Shown here piece after piece: positions 26,007 through 35,037 of a stretch of 64,000 nt of DNA. Below the pieces are notes generated by a model. The model was not told the origin of the DNA. It made no database searches and saw nothing but the letters and a program-made list of their open reading frames with translations. Positions within the stretch are counted from its first letter, which is position 1; the number at the start of each line of letters is the position of its first letter. The position numbers and the translations under genes were made by a program. The stretch covers positions 62,001-126,000 of the forward strand of contig JBFWZA010000016.1 of NCBI GenBank assembly GCA_050185825.1. Reading direction: 5' to 3'. The stretch is from SZUA-309 sp050185825 (GTDB lineage Bacteria; Pseudomonadota; Gammaproteobacteria; Pseudomonadales; Azotimanducaceae).

Positions 26007-27088
26007 CGGACTGCGCTGCCCGCCTTGCCGGACCGGAGCCGGGCGATGGCCCAGTCCAGGTGCTCGCGGACCAGCGGCGAGGCCGTCGCCCTGCGGTCCT
26101 CCAGGGCGGTGATCGCCGCGTCATCCGCCGGGCCGTTGCCGATGGCCACCGCCAGGTTCCGTTGCCACTGCTCGTAGCTGATCCGGCGCATGGCCGAGCC
26201 TTCGGTCCGTTGCAGGAAATCTGCCTCGGTCCAGGCGAACAGCGTCAGCAGAGCCGTGCCCTCGAGTCCCGCGCGCGGCGCGAAGTCCGCCTCGGTGGAC
26301 GGTGTGGCGAAGCGGTTCCACGGACAGTAGAGCTGGCAGTCGTCGCAGCCGTAGATGCGGTTGCCGATGGCTGGCCGCAGCGCCTCGGGAATGGAACCGC
26401 GATGCTCGATGGTCAGATAGGAGATACAGCGGCGCGCGTCGAGCTGCCGCTCGCCGACGATGGCACCGGTGGGGCAGACGGTCATGCAGGCCCTGCAGTT
26501 GCCGCAGTGGTCCTCGGGCGTCGGGTCGTCCACCGGTAGCGGCAGATTGGTGTAGATCTCGCCGAGAAAGAACCAGGAGCCGGCGTCGCGATCCAGCAGC
26601 AGGCTGTGCTTACCGATCCAGCCGAGCCCGGCCCGCTCGCCCAGCGCCTTTTCCAGCACCGGGGCGGAGTCGGTGAAGGCGCGGAAGCGGTGGTCGATGC
26701 CGGCCGCAGCCTCGGAGATCCGCCGCCCGAGCCGGGCGAGACGCCGCCGCAGGGTCTTGTGATAGTCGCGGCCGAGGGCGTAGCGGGATACATAGCCGAG
26801 CGTCGGATTCTCGAGCACCGTGAGCGGCTCGGTATCCGGCCGCAGGTAGTCCATGCGGGCGCTGATGATCCGGCAGGTGTCCGGGTGCAGCAGCTCCGGG
26901 TGCAGGCGTTTGTCCAGGTTCCGGGTCAGGTAGTCCATGTCGCCCTGGAAGCCGCGTGCCAGCCAGCGGCGTACCGCCGGCTCGTGGGCGGACAGGTCCA
27001 GGTCGGTCACGCCCACGGCCTGGAAGCCGAGCTCGAGGGCCCAGTGCCGGATGTCGATCTTGAGGGCGTTGTAGTCGGGATCGGTCAC
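26003..27088 (-). CDS. queG: Epoxyqueuosine reductase QueG
   Basis: 361 residues. The cobalamin/catalytic N-terminal half precedes two 4Fe-4S clusters, with cysteines in CGNCRACMTVCPTGAI and in GCDDCQLYCPWNRFA. A HEAT-like tail follows (about 300-361). The enzyme reduces epoxyqueuosine to queuosine in tRNA anticodons, the last step of Q34 biosynthesis. It is divergent from nnr with a 35-bp gap. Confidence 0.95.
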   Translation of the reverse strand: MTDPDYNALKIDIRHWALELGFQAVGVTDLDLSAHEPAVRRWLARGFQGDMDYLTRNLDKRLHPELLHPDTCRIISARMDYLRPDTEPLTVLENPTLGYVSRYALGRDYHKTLRRRLARLGRRISEAAAGIDHRFRAFTDSAPVLEKALGERAGLGWIGKHSLLLDRDAGSWFFLGEIYTNLPLPVDDPTPEDHCGNCRACMTVCPTGAIVGERQLDARRCISYLTIEHRGSIPEALRPAIGNRIYGCDDCQLYCPWNRFATPSTEADFAPRAGLEGTALLTLFAWTEADFLQRTEGSAMRRISYEQWQRNLAVAIGNGPADDAAITALEDRRATASPLVREHLDWAIARLRSGKAGSAVR

Positions 27089-27123
27089 GGCTGGCAGGAG
27101 GCGGGTTCGGGCCTTTCAGTATA

Positions 27124-28689
27124 ATGGCGCGGTCAGAGACCGGATCGGGATTCGAACCCCTGGAGCAACTCTATACAGCCGCCGCCAGCCGCGAGCTGGA
27201 CCGGCAGGCCATCGCCGATGGCGTGCCGGGCATGGAGCTCATGCGCCGGGCCGGCCGCGCCGTCTTCGATGCGCTGCTCGACGGCTGGCCGTCGCTCAGA
27301 ACCGTGTCCATCTGCTGCGGCAGGGGCAACAACGCGGGAGACGGCTACGTGGTGGCGCGGCTCGCCCTCGAGCAGGGGCTCGCTGTGCAGCTCGTCCAGC
27401 TCGGCGACCCGGCAGCGCTCACGGGTGATGCCGCGACGGCGCGCGACGAAGCGGTCGCGGCAGGTCTTTCGATCTCGACCAGCGCCGACGGGCAGGCCGG
27501 GCTCACGGGCGAGGTGATCGTGGACGCGCTCCTGGGCACGGGGCTGAAGGGGGCGGCGCGCGGTGTCTTCGCCACCCTCATCGACATCATGAACGGCACC
27601 GGGCGCCCGATCATCGCCGTGGACATTCCCTCCGGCGTGGAGGCGGACACCGGCGCGGCGCCCGGCAGCGCGGTCCGTGCGCACACGACGATCACCTTCA
27701 TCGGCCGCAAGATCGGGCTCTGCACCGGTGCGGGTGTGGCGCTGGCGGGTAAGGTGCGCTTCGCGACGCTGGGCGTGGGCAACGAGATCCGTGCCGGCGT
27801 CACCGGCGTGGACTGGCTGACCTTCGCCGGCGCCATCGCCCGCGCCGGCCTGCCGCGGCGAACGGCGGACGCCTACAAGCAGTCCATGGGTCACGTGGCG
27901 GTGGTCGGCGGAGACACCTCCATGGGCGGGGCGCCGCTGATGGCGGGAGAAGCAGCGCTGCGCTGCGGCGCCGGCATGGTGACGGTGATCACCCGGGGTG
28001 CGCACAGGAACGCCATTCTCAGCCGTCGCCCGGAAATCATGGTGGCGGATGCGGACGACGACGTGCTCCTGGGCGAGGTGCTCGATCGCGCCACCACGCT
28101 GGTGGCCGGTCCGGGCCTCGGTCGCGGTGAATGGGGGGCGTCGCTGCTGGCACGGGTGCTGGCCCGGCCGGTGCCGCTGATCCTTGACGCGGACGGTCTC
28201 TACCTGCTGGCTGCGAGCGGCGCGCGCCCGCCGGCGGGCACCATCGTCACCCCCCACGTGGCGGAAGCCGCCCGGCTGCTCGACTCCACAGTCGCTGAGG
28301 TCCAGGCGGACAGGCTCGCCGCTGCCGCCGCACTGGCGGAAAGGGTGGGCGGGGTCGCGGTGCTCAAGGGCGCTGGCAGCGTGATCGCCTCCGCGGTGGA
28401 CAGGACAGCGGAAGGAAAGGCGCGGGTGATCGGCATCTGTGCGCACGGCAACCCGGGTATGGCCACGGCGGGTATGGGCGACGTTCTGGCCGGCATCGTC
28501 GGCTCGCTGCGCGCCCAGCACCTCTCGAGCGACGATGCGGCCGTGCTGGGCACCACGCTGCACAGCCATGCGGCGGATCGAGCGGCCGGGCGGCTGGGCA
28601 TGGCGAGCCTGCTCGCGACGGACATCTTTCCGGACCTCATCGACGCGCTCAGATCGGCGGTCGCGGCCGGTCCGTCGCGGGACGGCTGA
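27124..28689 (+). CDS. nnr: Bifunctional NAD(P)HX epimerase / ADP-dependent NAD(P)HX dehydratase
   Basis: 521 residues with both halves. The YjeF N-terminal epimerase domain (about 10-215) has GRGNNAGDGYVVARL and VDALLGTGLKGAARG. The C-terminal ribokinase-like dehydratase domain (about 225-515) has HKQSMGH-like start KQSMGHVAVVGG, GPGLGRG and CAHGNPGMATAGMGDVLAGIVG. It repairs hydrated NADH and NADPH. A chance TATAAT overlaps the start codon, so the real promoter is probably further upstream. It heads the chain nnr-tsaE-amidase-mutL-miaA-hfq. Confidence 0.95.
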   Translation: MARSETGSGFEPLEQLYTAAASRELDRQAIADGVPGMELMRRAGRAVFDALLDGWPSLRTVSICCGRGNNAGDGYVVARLALEQGLAVQLVQLGDPAALTGDAATARDEAVAAGLSISTSADGQAGLTGEVIVDALLGTGLKGAARGVFATLIDIMNGTGRPIIAVDIPSGVEADTGAAPGSAVRAHTTITFIGRKIGLCTGAGVALAGKVRFATLGVGNEIRAGVTGVDWLTFAGAIARAGLPRRTADAYKQSMGHVAVVGGDTSMGGAPLMAGEAALRCGAGMVTVITRGAHRNAILSRRPEIMVADADDDVLLGEVLDRATTLVAGPGLGRGEWGASLLARVLARPVPLILDADGLYLLAASGARPPAGTIVTPHVAEAARLLDSTVAEVQADRLAAAAALAERVGGVAVLKGAGSVIASAVDRTAEGKARVIGICAHGNPGMATAGMGDVLAGIVGSLRAQHLSSDDAAVLGTTLHSHAADRAAGRLGMASLLATDIFPDLIDALRSAVAAGPSRDG

Positions 28690-28693
28690 CAGG

Positions 28694-29122
28694 TTGTCAC
28701 ACACAGTGCTGAGCCGATTTCTGCCGGACGAGGCTGCGACGATTGCCCTGGGTGCGGAGTTGCTCGATCTGCTCACCGGCGCGCCGGTGGTGTTCCTCCA
28801 CGGCCAACTCGGCGCTGGCAAGACCACGCTGGTGCGAGGCATACTCCGCGCATTGGGCCACGGCGGTTCGGTCAAGAGTCCGACCTACACGCTCCTGGAG
28901 CCCTACGACGTGGGCGGCCGGACGATCTACCACTTCGATCTCTACCGGATCGGTGATGGTGAGGAGCTGGACTTCATCGGTATTGACGAGCTCATGGACG
29001 CGGATGCGATCAAGCTCGTCGAGTGGCCGGAACGTGGAGCCGGACGGCTTCCGGAGCCCGACGTGGTCATTCGTCTGAGCCTCGAAGGAGAGGGGCGTCG
29101 CGTTGAAGTATCCGTGCAGTAA
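28694..29122 (+). CDS. tsaE: tRNA t6A biosynthesis ATPase TsaE
   Basis: About 142 residues from a TTG at 28694; a GTG at 28706 is the alternative. The P-loop GQLGAGKTTLVRG, SPTYTLLEPY and YHFDLYRI are diagnostic for TsaE (YjeE), which cycles the TsaB-TsaD-TsaE complex making threonylcarbamoyladenosine at A37. There is a 4-bp gap to nnr upstream, and it overlaps the amidase gene by 20 bp. Confidence 0.94.
   Translation: MSHTVLSRFLPDEAATIALGAELLDLLTGAPVVFLHGQLGAGKTTLVRGILRALGHGGSVKSPTYTLLEPYDVGGRTIYHFDLYRIGDGEELDFIGIDELMDADAIKLVEWPERGAGRLPEPDVVIRLSLEGEGRRVEVSVQ
29085..29095 (+). promoter_or_regulatory. Ribosome-binding site supporting the TTG start of the amidase gene
   Basis: AAGGAGAGGGG lies 7 bases ahead of the TTG at 29103, inside the end of tsaE. 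Its position decides for this start, which is followed by a good signal peptide. Confidence 0.7.
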
Positions 29123-30443
29123 GCCCACCGTCATCCTGAGCGCCGTCCTGGTGCTTCTCCTGAGTCTGCCTTCGCTTGCCGGCGCTGCCGGCCGGTCGCT
29201 GAAGTCCGTGCGCATGCACGAGTCGCCCGAGTACACGCGGGTCGTCTTCGACATTTCCGGCAACGTGCACTACGACCTGTTCACGCTCGACAACCCCAGG
29301 CGCGTGGTCGTCGACCTGACGGACACGAGCCCGGCACCGGGTTTCGATCCCGAAGACGTGAGCCACGGCCGCAGCCGGGTGAAGTCCGTTCGCGGCTCGC
29401 CCCGCGGCCAGGACTATCGGGTGGTGCTGGACCTCGCCGGTGCGCTGGAGCCGAAGAGCTTCACGCTGGAGCCGGTGGCGCCGTACGGGCATCGCCTGGT
29501 GGTGGACCTGTACTCGAAGGTGACGAAGCCGAAGCCGGCGTTCGTGCCGAAGCCCGACGGCAAGCGTGACGTCATCGTCGCGGTGGACGCCGGTCACGGC
29601 GGCGAGGATCCGGGCGCCATCGGGCCCAGAGGCATCCGGGAAAAGGACGTGGTGATGAAGATCGCCCGGCGGCTGGAATCCAAGCTCAATCAGGCGGAGG
29701 GTTATCGAGCCGTCATGGTGCGCACGGGGGACTACTATCTCGCGCACCGCCTGCGCACGGAGGCGGCGCGGCAGGCACAGGCACATCTTTTCGTGTCCAT
29801 TCATGCGGACGCTTTCAAGAGTCCGGAGGTGGACGGCGCATCGGTCTACACGCTCTCGGATCGCGGCGCTTCCTCCGAAACCGCCCGCTGGCTGGCGGCG
29901 AGCGAGAATGCTTCCGACCTCATCGGCGGCGTTGAGCAGGAGGTGGTGACCGGAGGTCAGGAAGATTACCTCCTGAAGGCCATACTCGAGGTCTCCATGG
30001 ACGCCAACCGTTCGGCCAGCATCGAGGTGGGGGAGCGCGTGCTCTCGCAGCTCGGCGGGGTGACAAAGCTGCACCGCAAGCGTGTCGAGCAGGCGGGCTT
30101 CCTGGTGCTGAAGTCTCCGGACATTCCCTCGATCCTGGTGGAAACCGGGTTCATCTCCAACCCGCCGGAGGCCGCCCGGCTGGGCTCCACGGCGTATCAG
30201 GAGAAGGTGGCCGACGCCATCTTCGAAGGCATCCGCTCGTACATGTCCGTGCGCGCGCCGGAGGGTACCCTCGTTGCCTGGCGACGCGAGCAGGGAGGTC
30301 AGCGCTACACGATCTCTCAGGGTGACACGCTGTCCGGCATCGCCGTCCGCTACGGCACGAGCACGCGGCGTATCAAAGAGGCCAACGGCCTGGCCAACGA
30401 TCGCATCCGCGTCGGCCAGGTGATCACCATCCCTGCCGGTTGA
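29103..30443 (+). CDS. amiB: N-acetylmuramoyl-L-alanine amidase (AmiB/AmiC type) with LysM domain
   Basis: 446 residues starting at TTG. A signal peptide (about 1-30, hydrophobic VILSAVLVLLLSL, cleavage near AGAA) is followed by an AMIN domain (about 32-130). An Amidase_3 zinc domain (about 158-375) has VDAGHGGEDPGA, SIHADAF and ILVETGFISNP, and a C-terminal LysM repeat (about 400-445) has YTISQGDTLSGIA. It cleaves septal peptidoglycan between MurNAc and L-Ala in daughter-cell separation; AMIN and LysM target it to the wall. Its stop overlaps the mutL start (TGATG). Confidence 0.95.
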   Translation: MKYPCSKPTVILSAVLVLLLSLPSLAGAAGRSLKSVRMHESPEYTRVVFDISGNVHYDLFTLDNPRRVVVDLTDTSPAPGFDPEDVSHGRSRVKSVRGSPRGQDYRVVLDLAGALEPKSFTLEPVAPYGHRLVVDLYSKVTKPKPAFVPKPDGKRDVIVAVDAGHGGEDPGAIGPRGIREKDVVMKIARRLESKLNQAEGYRAVMVRTGDYYLAHRLRTEAARQAQAHLFVSIHADAFKSPEVDGASVYTLSDRGASSETARWLAASENASDLIGGVEQEVVTGGQEDYLLKAILEVSMDANRSASIEVGERVLSQLGGVTKLHRKRVEQAGFLVLKSPDIPSILVETGFISNPPEAARLGSTAYQEKVADAIFEGIRSYMSVRAPEGTLVAWRREQGGQRYTISQGDTLSGIAVRYGTSTRRIKEANGLANDRIRVGQVITIPAG

Positions 30444-32221
30444 TGCGGCGAGTCGTGCAGACGCGCATCAGACAGCTGCCCGATCTGGTGTCGAATCAGA
30501 TTGCCGCCGGCGAGGTCGTCGAACGTCCGGCCTCTCTGGTCAAGGAGCTCATCGAGAACAGCCTGGACGCCGGTGCTTCGCGGATCGACGTCAGGACCGA
30601 GCTCGGCGGCGTCAAGCGGGTGATGGTCCGCGACGACGGTGCCGGTATCCATCCGGACGACCTCCGCCTCGCTGTGTGCCGTCACGCGACCAGCAAGATC
30701 GTCACTGCCGACGACCTGGATGGTGTGGTGAGCCTGGGCTTCCGGGGCGAGGCGTTGGCCAGCATGGCGTCCGTGGCCAGGCTCGCCATCACCTCCCGGC
30801 AGCCGGGTGCCGACCGGGCCATGCGCATCGAGATCGACGGCGGCCGGGAGACGGCGTTCGTGCCGGCTGCGCACCCGACAGGGACGACGGTGGAGATCAC
30901 CGATCTCTTCTACAACACGCCGGCGCGGAGGAAGTTCCTCAAGGCGGAGCGCACCGAGCAGGGCCACATCGATCGGGTGGTGAAAAGCATCAGCCTGGCG
31001 CGGTTCGACGTCGGCCTCAGCCTCGATCAGGGCGGCGGACGCGGCGGGCTGCAGCTCCCGGCGGGACCGCCCGAGCAGCGCCTGACCAGAGTGCTTTCGG
31101 AGGAATTCGTCAGCCGCGCCATTGCGATCGACGAGTCGGGCGCGGATCTCTCGCTCACCGGCTGGGTGGGGCTGCCCACCCAGTCACGCAGCCAGGCCGA
31201 TCAGCAGTATTTCTTCGTCAACGGCCGGATCGTGCGCGACAAGCTGGTTGCCCACGCCATCCGCCAGGCGTTCCGTGACGTGCTCTTCCACGGCCGTCAC
31301 CCGGTCTTCGTCCTTTATCTGACGCTGCCGGCGGATGCGGTGGACGTGAACGTGCACCCGACCAAGCACGAGGTACGTTTCCGGGACGCCCGCAACGTGC
31401 ACGACTTCGTGTTCGGCAAGCTGAACCGCGCGCTCCGGGACGTGCGACCCGACGACGTGGCGCCACCCGTGTCCCGTTTCCAGTCGGGTGGGGCGGCACC
31501 CCGACAGGGAGGATTCGCGCTGGGCTCTGTCGAGCGCCTGATGCATCGGGCATCGGGACCCGAGGCGCCCACCGTCGCCGAGCCGCCCGGCGCCCATCCA
31601 CTGCCGGGCGAGGCGCAGGTGGCGGAACCCGCCGGCGGGATGCCGCCGCTGGGCTACGCCATCGCTCAACTCCACGGTGTCTACATCCTGGCCCAGAACG
31701 CCGACGGTCTGGTGGTCGTGGACATGCACGCGGCGCACGAGCGGGTCACCTACGAGAAGCTGAAGGCACAAGCCGATCGGGGCACGCTCGTCCGGCAGCG
31801 GCTGCTGGTGCCGGAGGTGATCAACGTCTCCGAAGCGGACGCGGATCGGGTGGAAGAGGTGGCGCCCGGGCTCGAAGCGCTCGGCCTGGTCGTCGAGCGC
31901 AGCGGGACTCAGGCGATCACCATCCGCGAGGTGCCGGCACTGCTGGCCGGTGACGCGGCGGCGCTGGTCCGCGACGTGCTGAGCGACGTGGGCAGCCTGG
32001 GCACCAGCCAGCGGGTGGAGGCGGCACGGGACACGCTGCTGGCCACCATGGCCTGTCACGGCTCGGTGCGTGCCAACCGGCAGCTCTCCCTCACGGAAAT
32101 GAACGCCCTGCTGCGGGAGATGGAACGGACACCCAACGCCGGCCAGTGCAACCACGGACGACCCACCTACCTGGTGCAGAGCATGAACGACCTCGACGGC
32201 CTCTTTCTGAGGGGACAGTAG
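30443..32221 (+). CDS. mutL: DNA mismatch repair protein MutL with endonuclease motif
   Basis: 592 residues from the ATG at 30443 that overlaps the amidase stop. The N-terminal GHKL ATPase has ELIENSLDAGA, DDGAGI and GFRGEAL. The C-terminal dimerisation domain carries D427-M-H-A-A-H-E433-R-V-T-Y-E438, fitting the D-x-H-A-x2-E-x4-E metal-binding motif of nicking MutL proteins, plus the ACHGSVRAN and CNHGRPT zinc-site segments. E. coli MutL lacks this motif, so MutH-independent repair is likely here, as I recall for Pseudomonas. The stop overlaps the miaA start. Confidence 0.96.
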   Translation: MRRVVQTRIRQLPDLVSNQIAAGEVVERPASLVKELIENSLDAGASRIDVRTELGGVKRVMVRDDGAGIHPDDLRLAVCRHATSKIVTADDLDGVVSLGFRGEALASMASVARLAITSRQPGADRAMRIEIDGGRETAFVPAAHPTGTTVEITDLFYNTPARRKFLKAERTEQGHIDRVVKSISLARFDVGLSLDQGGGRGGLQLPAGPPEQRLTRVLSEEFVSRAIAIDESGADLSLTGWVGLPTQSRSQADQQYFFVNGRIVRDKLVAHAIRQAFRDVLFHGRHPVFVLYLTLPADAVDVNVHPTKHEVRFRDARNVHDFVFGKLNRALRDVRPDDVAPPVSRFQSGGAAPRQGGFALGSVERLMHRASGPEAPTVAEPPGAHPLPGEAQVAEPAGGMPPLGYAIAQLHGVYILAQNADGLVVVDMHAAHERVTYEKLKAQADRGTLVRQRLLVPEVINVSEADADRVEEVAPGLEALGLVVERSGTQAITIREVPALLAGDAAALVRDVLSDVGSLGTSQRVEAARDTLLATMACHGSVRANRQLSLTEMNALLREMERTPNAGQCNHGRPTYLVQSMNDLDGLFLRGQ

Positions 32222-33165
32222 TGGCAGCGGACGACCGGGCCATCGTCGCCCTGGTGGGACCCACCGCGGCGGGCAAGACCGATGCGGCCATGCTGCTTGC
32301 CGATCGCTATCCCGTCTCCCTCATCAGCCTGGATTCCGCCATGGTCTACCGGGGTATGGACATCGGCACCGCCAAGCCCACGCCTGAGCAGCTCGCGCAC
32401 TATCCCCACGCCCTGATCGACATCCGCGATCCGCACGAGATCTACAGCGTCGCCGAGTTCATCGAGGACGCGGATGCTGCCGTGCGGGCGGCTCTGGAGG
32501 CGGGACGGGTGCCCCTGCTGGTGGGCGGCAGCATGATGTACCTGAAGGCGTTCCGCGAGGGTATTGCGCCGATGCCGGCGGCGGATTCGGCGGTGCGGGC
32601 AGCGCTGACGGCCGAGGCGGAGGAACGGGGTACGCAGGTGCTCCATCAGCGCCTGCAGCGGCTCGATCCGGAGGCCGCCGCCCGGATCCATCCCAATAAC
32701 TTCCCCCGGATCCAGCGGGCACTCGAGGTGCACGCGCTCACCGGCAAAACCATCTCGGCGCACTGGAAATCGGCCCGCGGGGTTCGGGAACGGCACCGCG
32801 CCGCCCTGCTGGAATTCGGCATCGAGCCTGACAGCCGGGCACAGCTCCACCGGCGCATCGAGCGGCGCCTGGACGCCATGCTGGCGGCAGGCTTCGTGGA
32901 GGAGGTCGCCGGGCTCAAGCGCCGGGTCCGCATGAACCGCGAGCTGCCGTCCATGCGGGCCGTAGGCTACCGCCAGGTCTGGGACTACCTGGATGGGTTG
33001 ACGGACGAGGCCGGGATGCGGGAGAACGTCCTGGCGGCCACCCGCCAGCTCGCCCGCCGGCAGCTCACCTGGATGCGAAGCTGGCCGCAGCTCCTCGTTC
33101 TGAGCTGGGGAACGGGCGCCAGGCTGGTGGACGAAATCGTCGACAGATCGGGCCTGAACCGCTGA
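32221..33165 (+). CDS. miaA: tRNA dimethylallyltransferase MiaA
   Basis: 314 residues from the GTG that shares a base with the mutL stop (TAGTG); upstream codons overlap mutL and are not conserved. The P-loop is GPTAAGKTD, followed by LDSAMVYRGMDIGTAKP, the GGSMMYLKA motif and the AVGYRQVW region. MiaA isopentenylates A37 of tRNAs reading UNN codons. The miaA-hfq-hflX order is the classic gammaproteobacterial one. Confidence 0.97.
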   Translation: MAADDRAIVALVGPTAAGKTDAAMLLADRYPVSLISLDSAMVYRGMDIGTAKPTPEQLAHYPHALIDIRDPHEIYSVAEFIEDADAAVRAALEAGRVPLLVGGSMMYLKAFREGIAPMPAADSAVRAALTAEAEERGTQVLHQRLQRLDPEAAARIHPNNFPRIQRALEVHALTGKTISAHWKSARGVRERHRAALLEFGIEPDSRAQLHRRIERRLDAMLAAGFVEEVAGLKRRVRMNRELPSMRAVGYRQVWDYLDGLTDEAGMRENVLAATRQLARRQLTWMRSWPQLLVLSWGTGARLVDEIVDRSGLNR

Positions 33166-33177
33166 GTCGAAGGTGTC

Positions 33178-33206
33178 TTGCAAATCCCGGAGGGTGTGGC
33201 CATAGT
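33178..33206 (+). promoter_or_regulatory. Candidate sigma-70 promoter for hfq
   Basis: TTGCAA and CATAGT are separated by exactly 17 bp, in the 116-bp gap between miaA and hfq. This would give a leader of about 70 bases. Pattern-based; additional promoters inside miaA are common in related bacteria. Confidence 0.5.
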
Positions 33207-33269
33207 GGATTGCAAAGAAAAAGGACCGCGGTTTCAGGACGTTGCGTGGACTCCCGAGCCGCACGATTC

Positions 33270-33275
33270 AAGGAG
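33270..33275 (+). promoter_or_regulatory. Ribosome-binding site fixing the hfq start
   Basis: AAGGAG, 6 bases before the ATG at 33282, rules out the longer upstream reading of the same frame. Confidence 0.85.
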
Positions 33276-33281
33276 CAGTCG

Positions 33282-33539
33282 ATGTCAAAAGGGCATAGCT
33301 TACAAGACCCTTATCTCAACACCTTACGCAAGGAGCGGATTCCGGTTTCCATCTATCTGGTCAACGGCATCAAGTTGCAGGGGCAGATCGAGTCGTTCGA
33401 TCAGTTCGTCGTGCTGCTCCGTAACTCGGTGAGCCAGATGGTTTACAAACATGCCATCTCCACCGTGGTACCGTCGCGTAACGTCCGGATCAGCGGCGGC
33501 GCATCCTCCGAAGAGGCGGCAGATACCGAAAAAGCGTGA
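33282..33539 (+). CDS. hfq: RNA-binding protein Hfq
   Basis: 85 residues beginning MSKGHSLQDPYLN. Sm1 (RIPVSIYLVNGIKLQGQI, FDQFVVLL) and Sm2 (YKHAISTVVPSRNV) are intact, including the YKHA segment. The hexamer pairs small RNAs with mRNAs and controls RNA stability. The C-terminal tail after the core is short (about 15 residues, acidic), more like the Pseudomonas protein than the long E. coli tail. hflX follows after 52 bp. Confidence 0.98.
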   Translation: MSKGHSLQDPYLNTLRKERIPVSIYLVNGIKLQGQIESFDQFVVLLRNSVSQMVYKHAISTVVPSRNVRISGGASSEEAADTEKA

Positions 33540-33580
33540 ACCCTGCAGGCCCTGACGGTCTAAAGGGTAGTTAACCGTTC

Positions 33581-33585
33581 AGGAG
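33581..33585 (+). promoter_or_regulatory. Ribosome-binding site for the TTG start of hflX
   Basis: AGGAG, 6 bases before TTG 33592. No ATG or GTG in this frame fits as well with the expected N-terminus. Confidence 0.75.
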
Positions 33586-33591
33586 TACTCA

Positions 33592-34917
33592 TTGTTCTTT
33601 GATCGTCCGGAGGCAGGCCGCAAGGCGGTCGTCCTTCAGGTGCACTTCAAGCACCCGTCTCAAAGTGGCGGCGGCAGTCAGGTGGCGGAAGAACGGGCCG
33701 CGCTCGAAGAGTGCGTGGAGCTCGCCCGCACCGCACAGGTGGACGTCGTCGATACGATCACTGCCTCGCGGGACCAGCCCCATCCCCGGTCCTTCGTCGG
33801 CAGCGGTAAGCTCGAGGAGCTGAAAGCCCGCCTGACCGCGTCGGAAGCGGATCTCCTGATCGTCAATCACGACCTGGGCCCCGGTCAGCAGCGCAACCTG
33901 GAACGGGCCTGCGACTGCCGGGTCATGTCGCGAACCGAGCTCATTCTCACCATTTTTGCCAGCCGGGCGCGGACCTACGAAGGGCAGCTGCAGGTGGAGC
34001 TGGCCCAGCTCAAGCATGCCCAGACCCGTCTGGTGCGGGGCTGGACCCACCTGGATCGCCAGAAGGGCGGTATCGGGTTGCGGGGTGCGGGGGAAACACA
34101 GCTCGAGCTCGACCAGCGGATGCTCAACGATCGCATCAAGGTGGCCGAGCGCAAGCTCGAGCAGGTCGCCCGGCGCCGGGCGTTGGGGCGTCGCCGGCGG
34201 GACCGCTCCAACACGCTGACCGTCTCGCTGGTGGGCTACACCAACGCCGGCAAGTCGACGCTGTTCAATGCCCTGACCTCAGCCGAGGTGCTCTCGGAGG
34301 ACAAGCTCTTCGCGACGCTGGATCCGACCATGCGTCGGATCAACATCGACGGTCTGGGCGAGGTGGTGCTGGCCGATACGGTCGGCTTCATCCGCCGGCT
34401 GCCGCACTCGCTGATCGAAGCCTTCAAGGCCACCCTGGAAGAGGTGGCGGGGGCCGATCTGCTGCTGCACGTGGTGGATGGCGCATCGCCCGGCGTGGAG
34501 TCTCGGGTGGCCGAGGTGAACGCGGTGCTGGAGGAGATCGGCGCGCTGTCGATCCCGACGATCATGGTGCGCAACAAAATGGACCTCTGCCCGGAGGAGC
34601 TGGATCCCGCCGGCCTGCCCGGCAGCGTTCCGGTGAGCGCGCTGAGGGGTGCGGGACTCGATGATCTGCGCACAGCCATCGCCGAAGCGCTGGGTGTCAG
34701 CCCGCCCACCCGCGTCCTGCTCTCCGCGGACGACGGGCGTACCCGGGCCTGGCTGTACCGGCTGGGCGCGGTGATGGATGAGACTTTGTCGGAAGACGGG
34801 CGTCTGGCATTGAGGGTCCGGGCGGATCGGAGCCTCCTGGAACGGCTGGCGGCCATGCCGACGGTTCTGTTGCAGCAGGCAGAGCCCGTCCATAAACTTT
34901 CGCCTCTGGCCAACTGA
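33592..34917 (+). CDS. hflX: Ribosome-splitting GTPase HflX
   Basis: 441 residues from a TTG with a good ribosome site. The HflX N-terminal domain has VGSGKLEEL and RTELILTIFASRARTYEG; a basic coiled linker (about 165-200, KVAERKLEQVARRRALGRRRR) follows. The G domain has G1 GYTNAGKST, G3 DTVGFI and G4 NKMD. HflX rescues or splits stalled 70S ribosomes under heat stress. The product is cytosolic despite the hfl name. Confidence 0.97.
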   Translation: MFFDRPEAGRKAVVLQVHFKHPSQSGGGSQVAEERAALEECVELARTAQVDVVDTITASRDQPHPRSFVGSGKLEELKARLTASEADLLIVNHDLGPGQQRNLERACDCRVMSRTELILTIFASRARTYEGQLQVELAQLKHAQTRLVRGWTHLDRQKGGIGLRGAGETQLELDQRMLNDRIKVAERKLEQVARRRALGRRRRDRSNTLTVSLVGYTNAGKSTLFNALTSAEVLSEDKLFATLDPTMRRINIDGLGEVVLADTVGFIRRLPHSLIEAFKATLEEVAGADLLLHVVDGASPGVESRVAEVNAVLEEIGALSIPTIMVRNKMDLCPEELDPAGLPGSVPVSALRGAGLDDLRTAIAEALGVSPPTRVLLSADDGRTRAWLYRLGAVMDETLSEDGRLALRVRADRSLLERLAAMPTVLLQQAEPVHKLSPLAN

Positions 34918-34939
34918 AACCCTGTATCGGACCGTCCGA

Positions 34940-34957
34940 GCGCGGATTTTCCCGCGC
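34940..34957. other. Small hairpin in the hflX-hflK gap
   Basis: GCGCGG and CCGCGC pair around ATTTTC, 22 bases after the hflX stop. No T-run follows. A direct repeat GCCGGTGAAA lies just downstream (near 34998 and 35008). The role, if any, is unknown. Confidence 0.35.
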
Positions 34958-35037
34958 CGGCGGCGTCTTTCGGGGGTGGATGGGCAGGCGGCGGGAAGCC
35001 GGTGAAAGGCCGGTGAAAAGCACTGGAGTACAGATTG

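Noticed and set aside
27120..27125. A perfect TATAAT ahead of nnr
   Set aside because: It overlaps the nnr start codon, so transcription from it would begin inside the gene; the N-terminal residues are needed for the epimerase domain.
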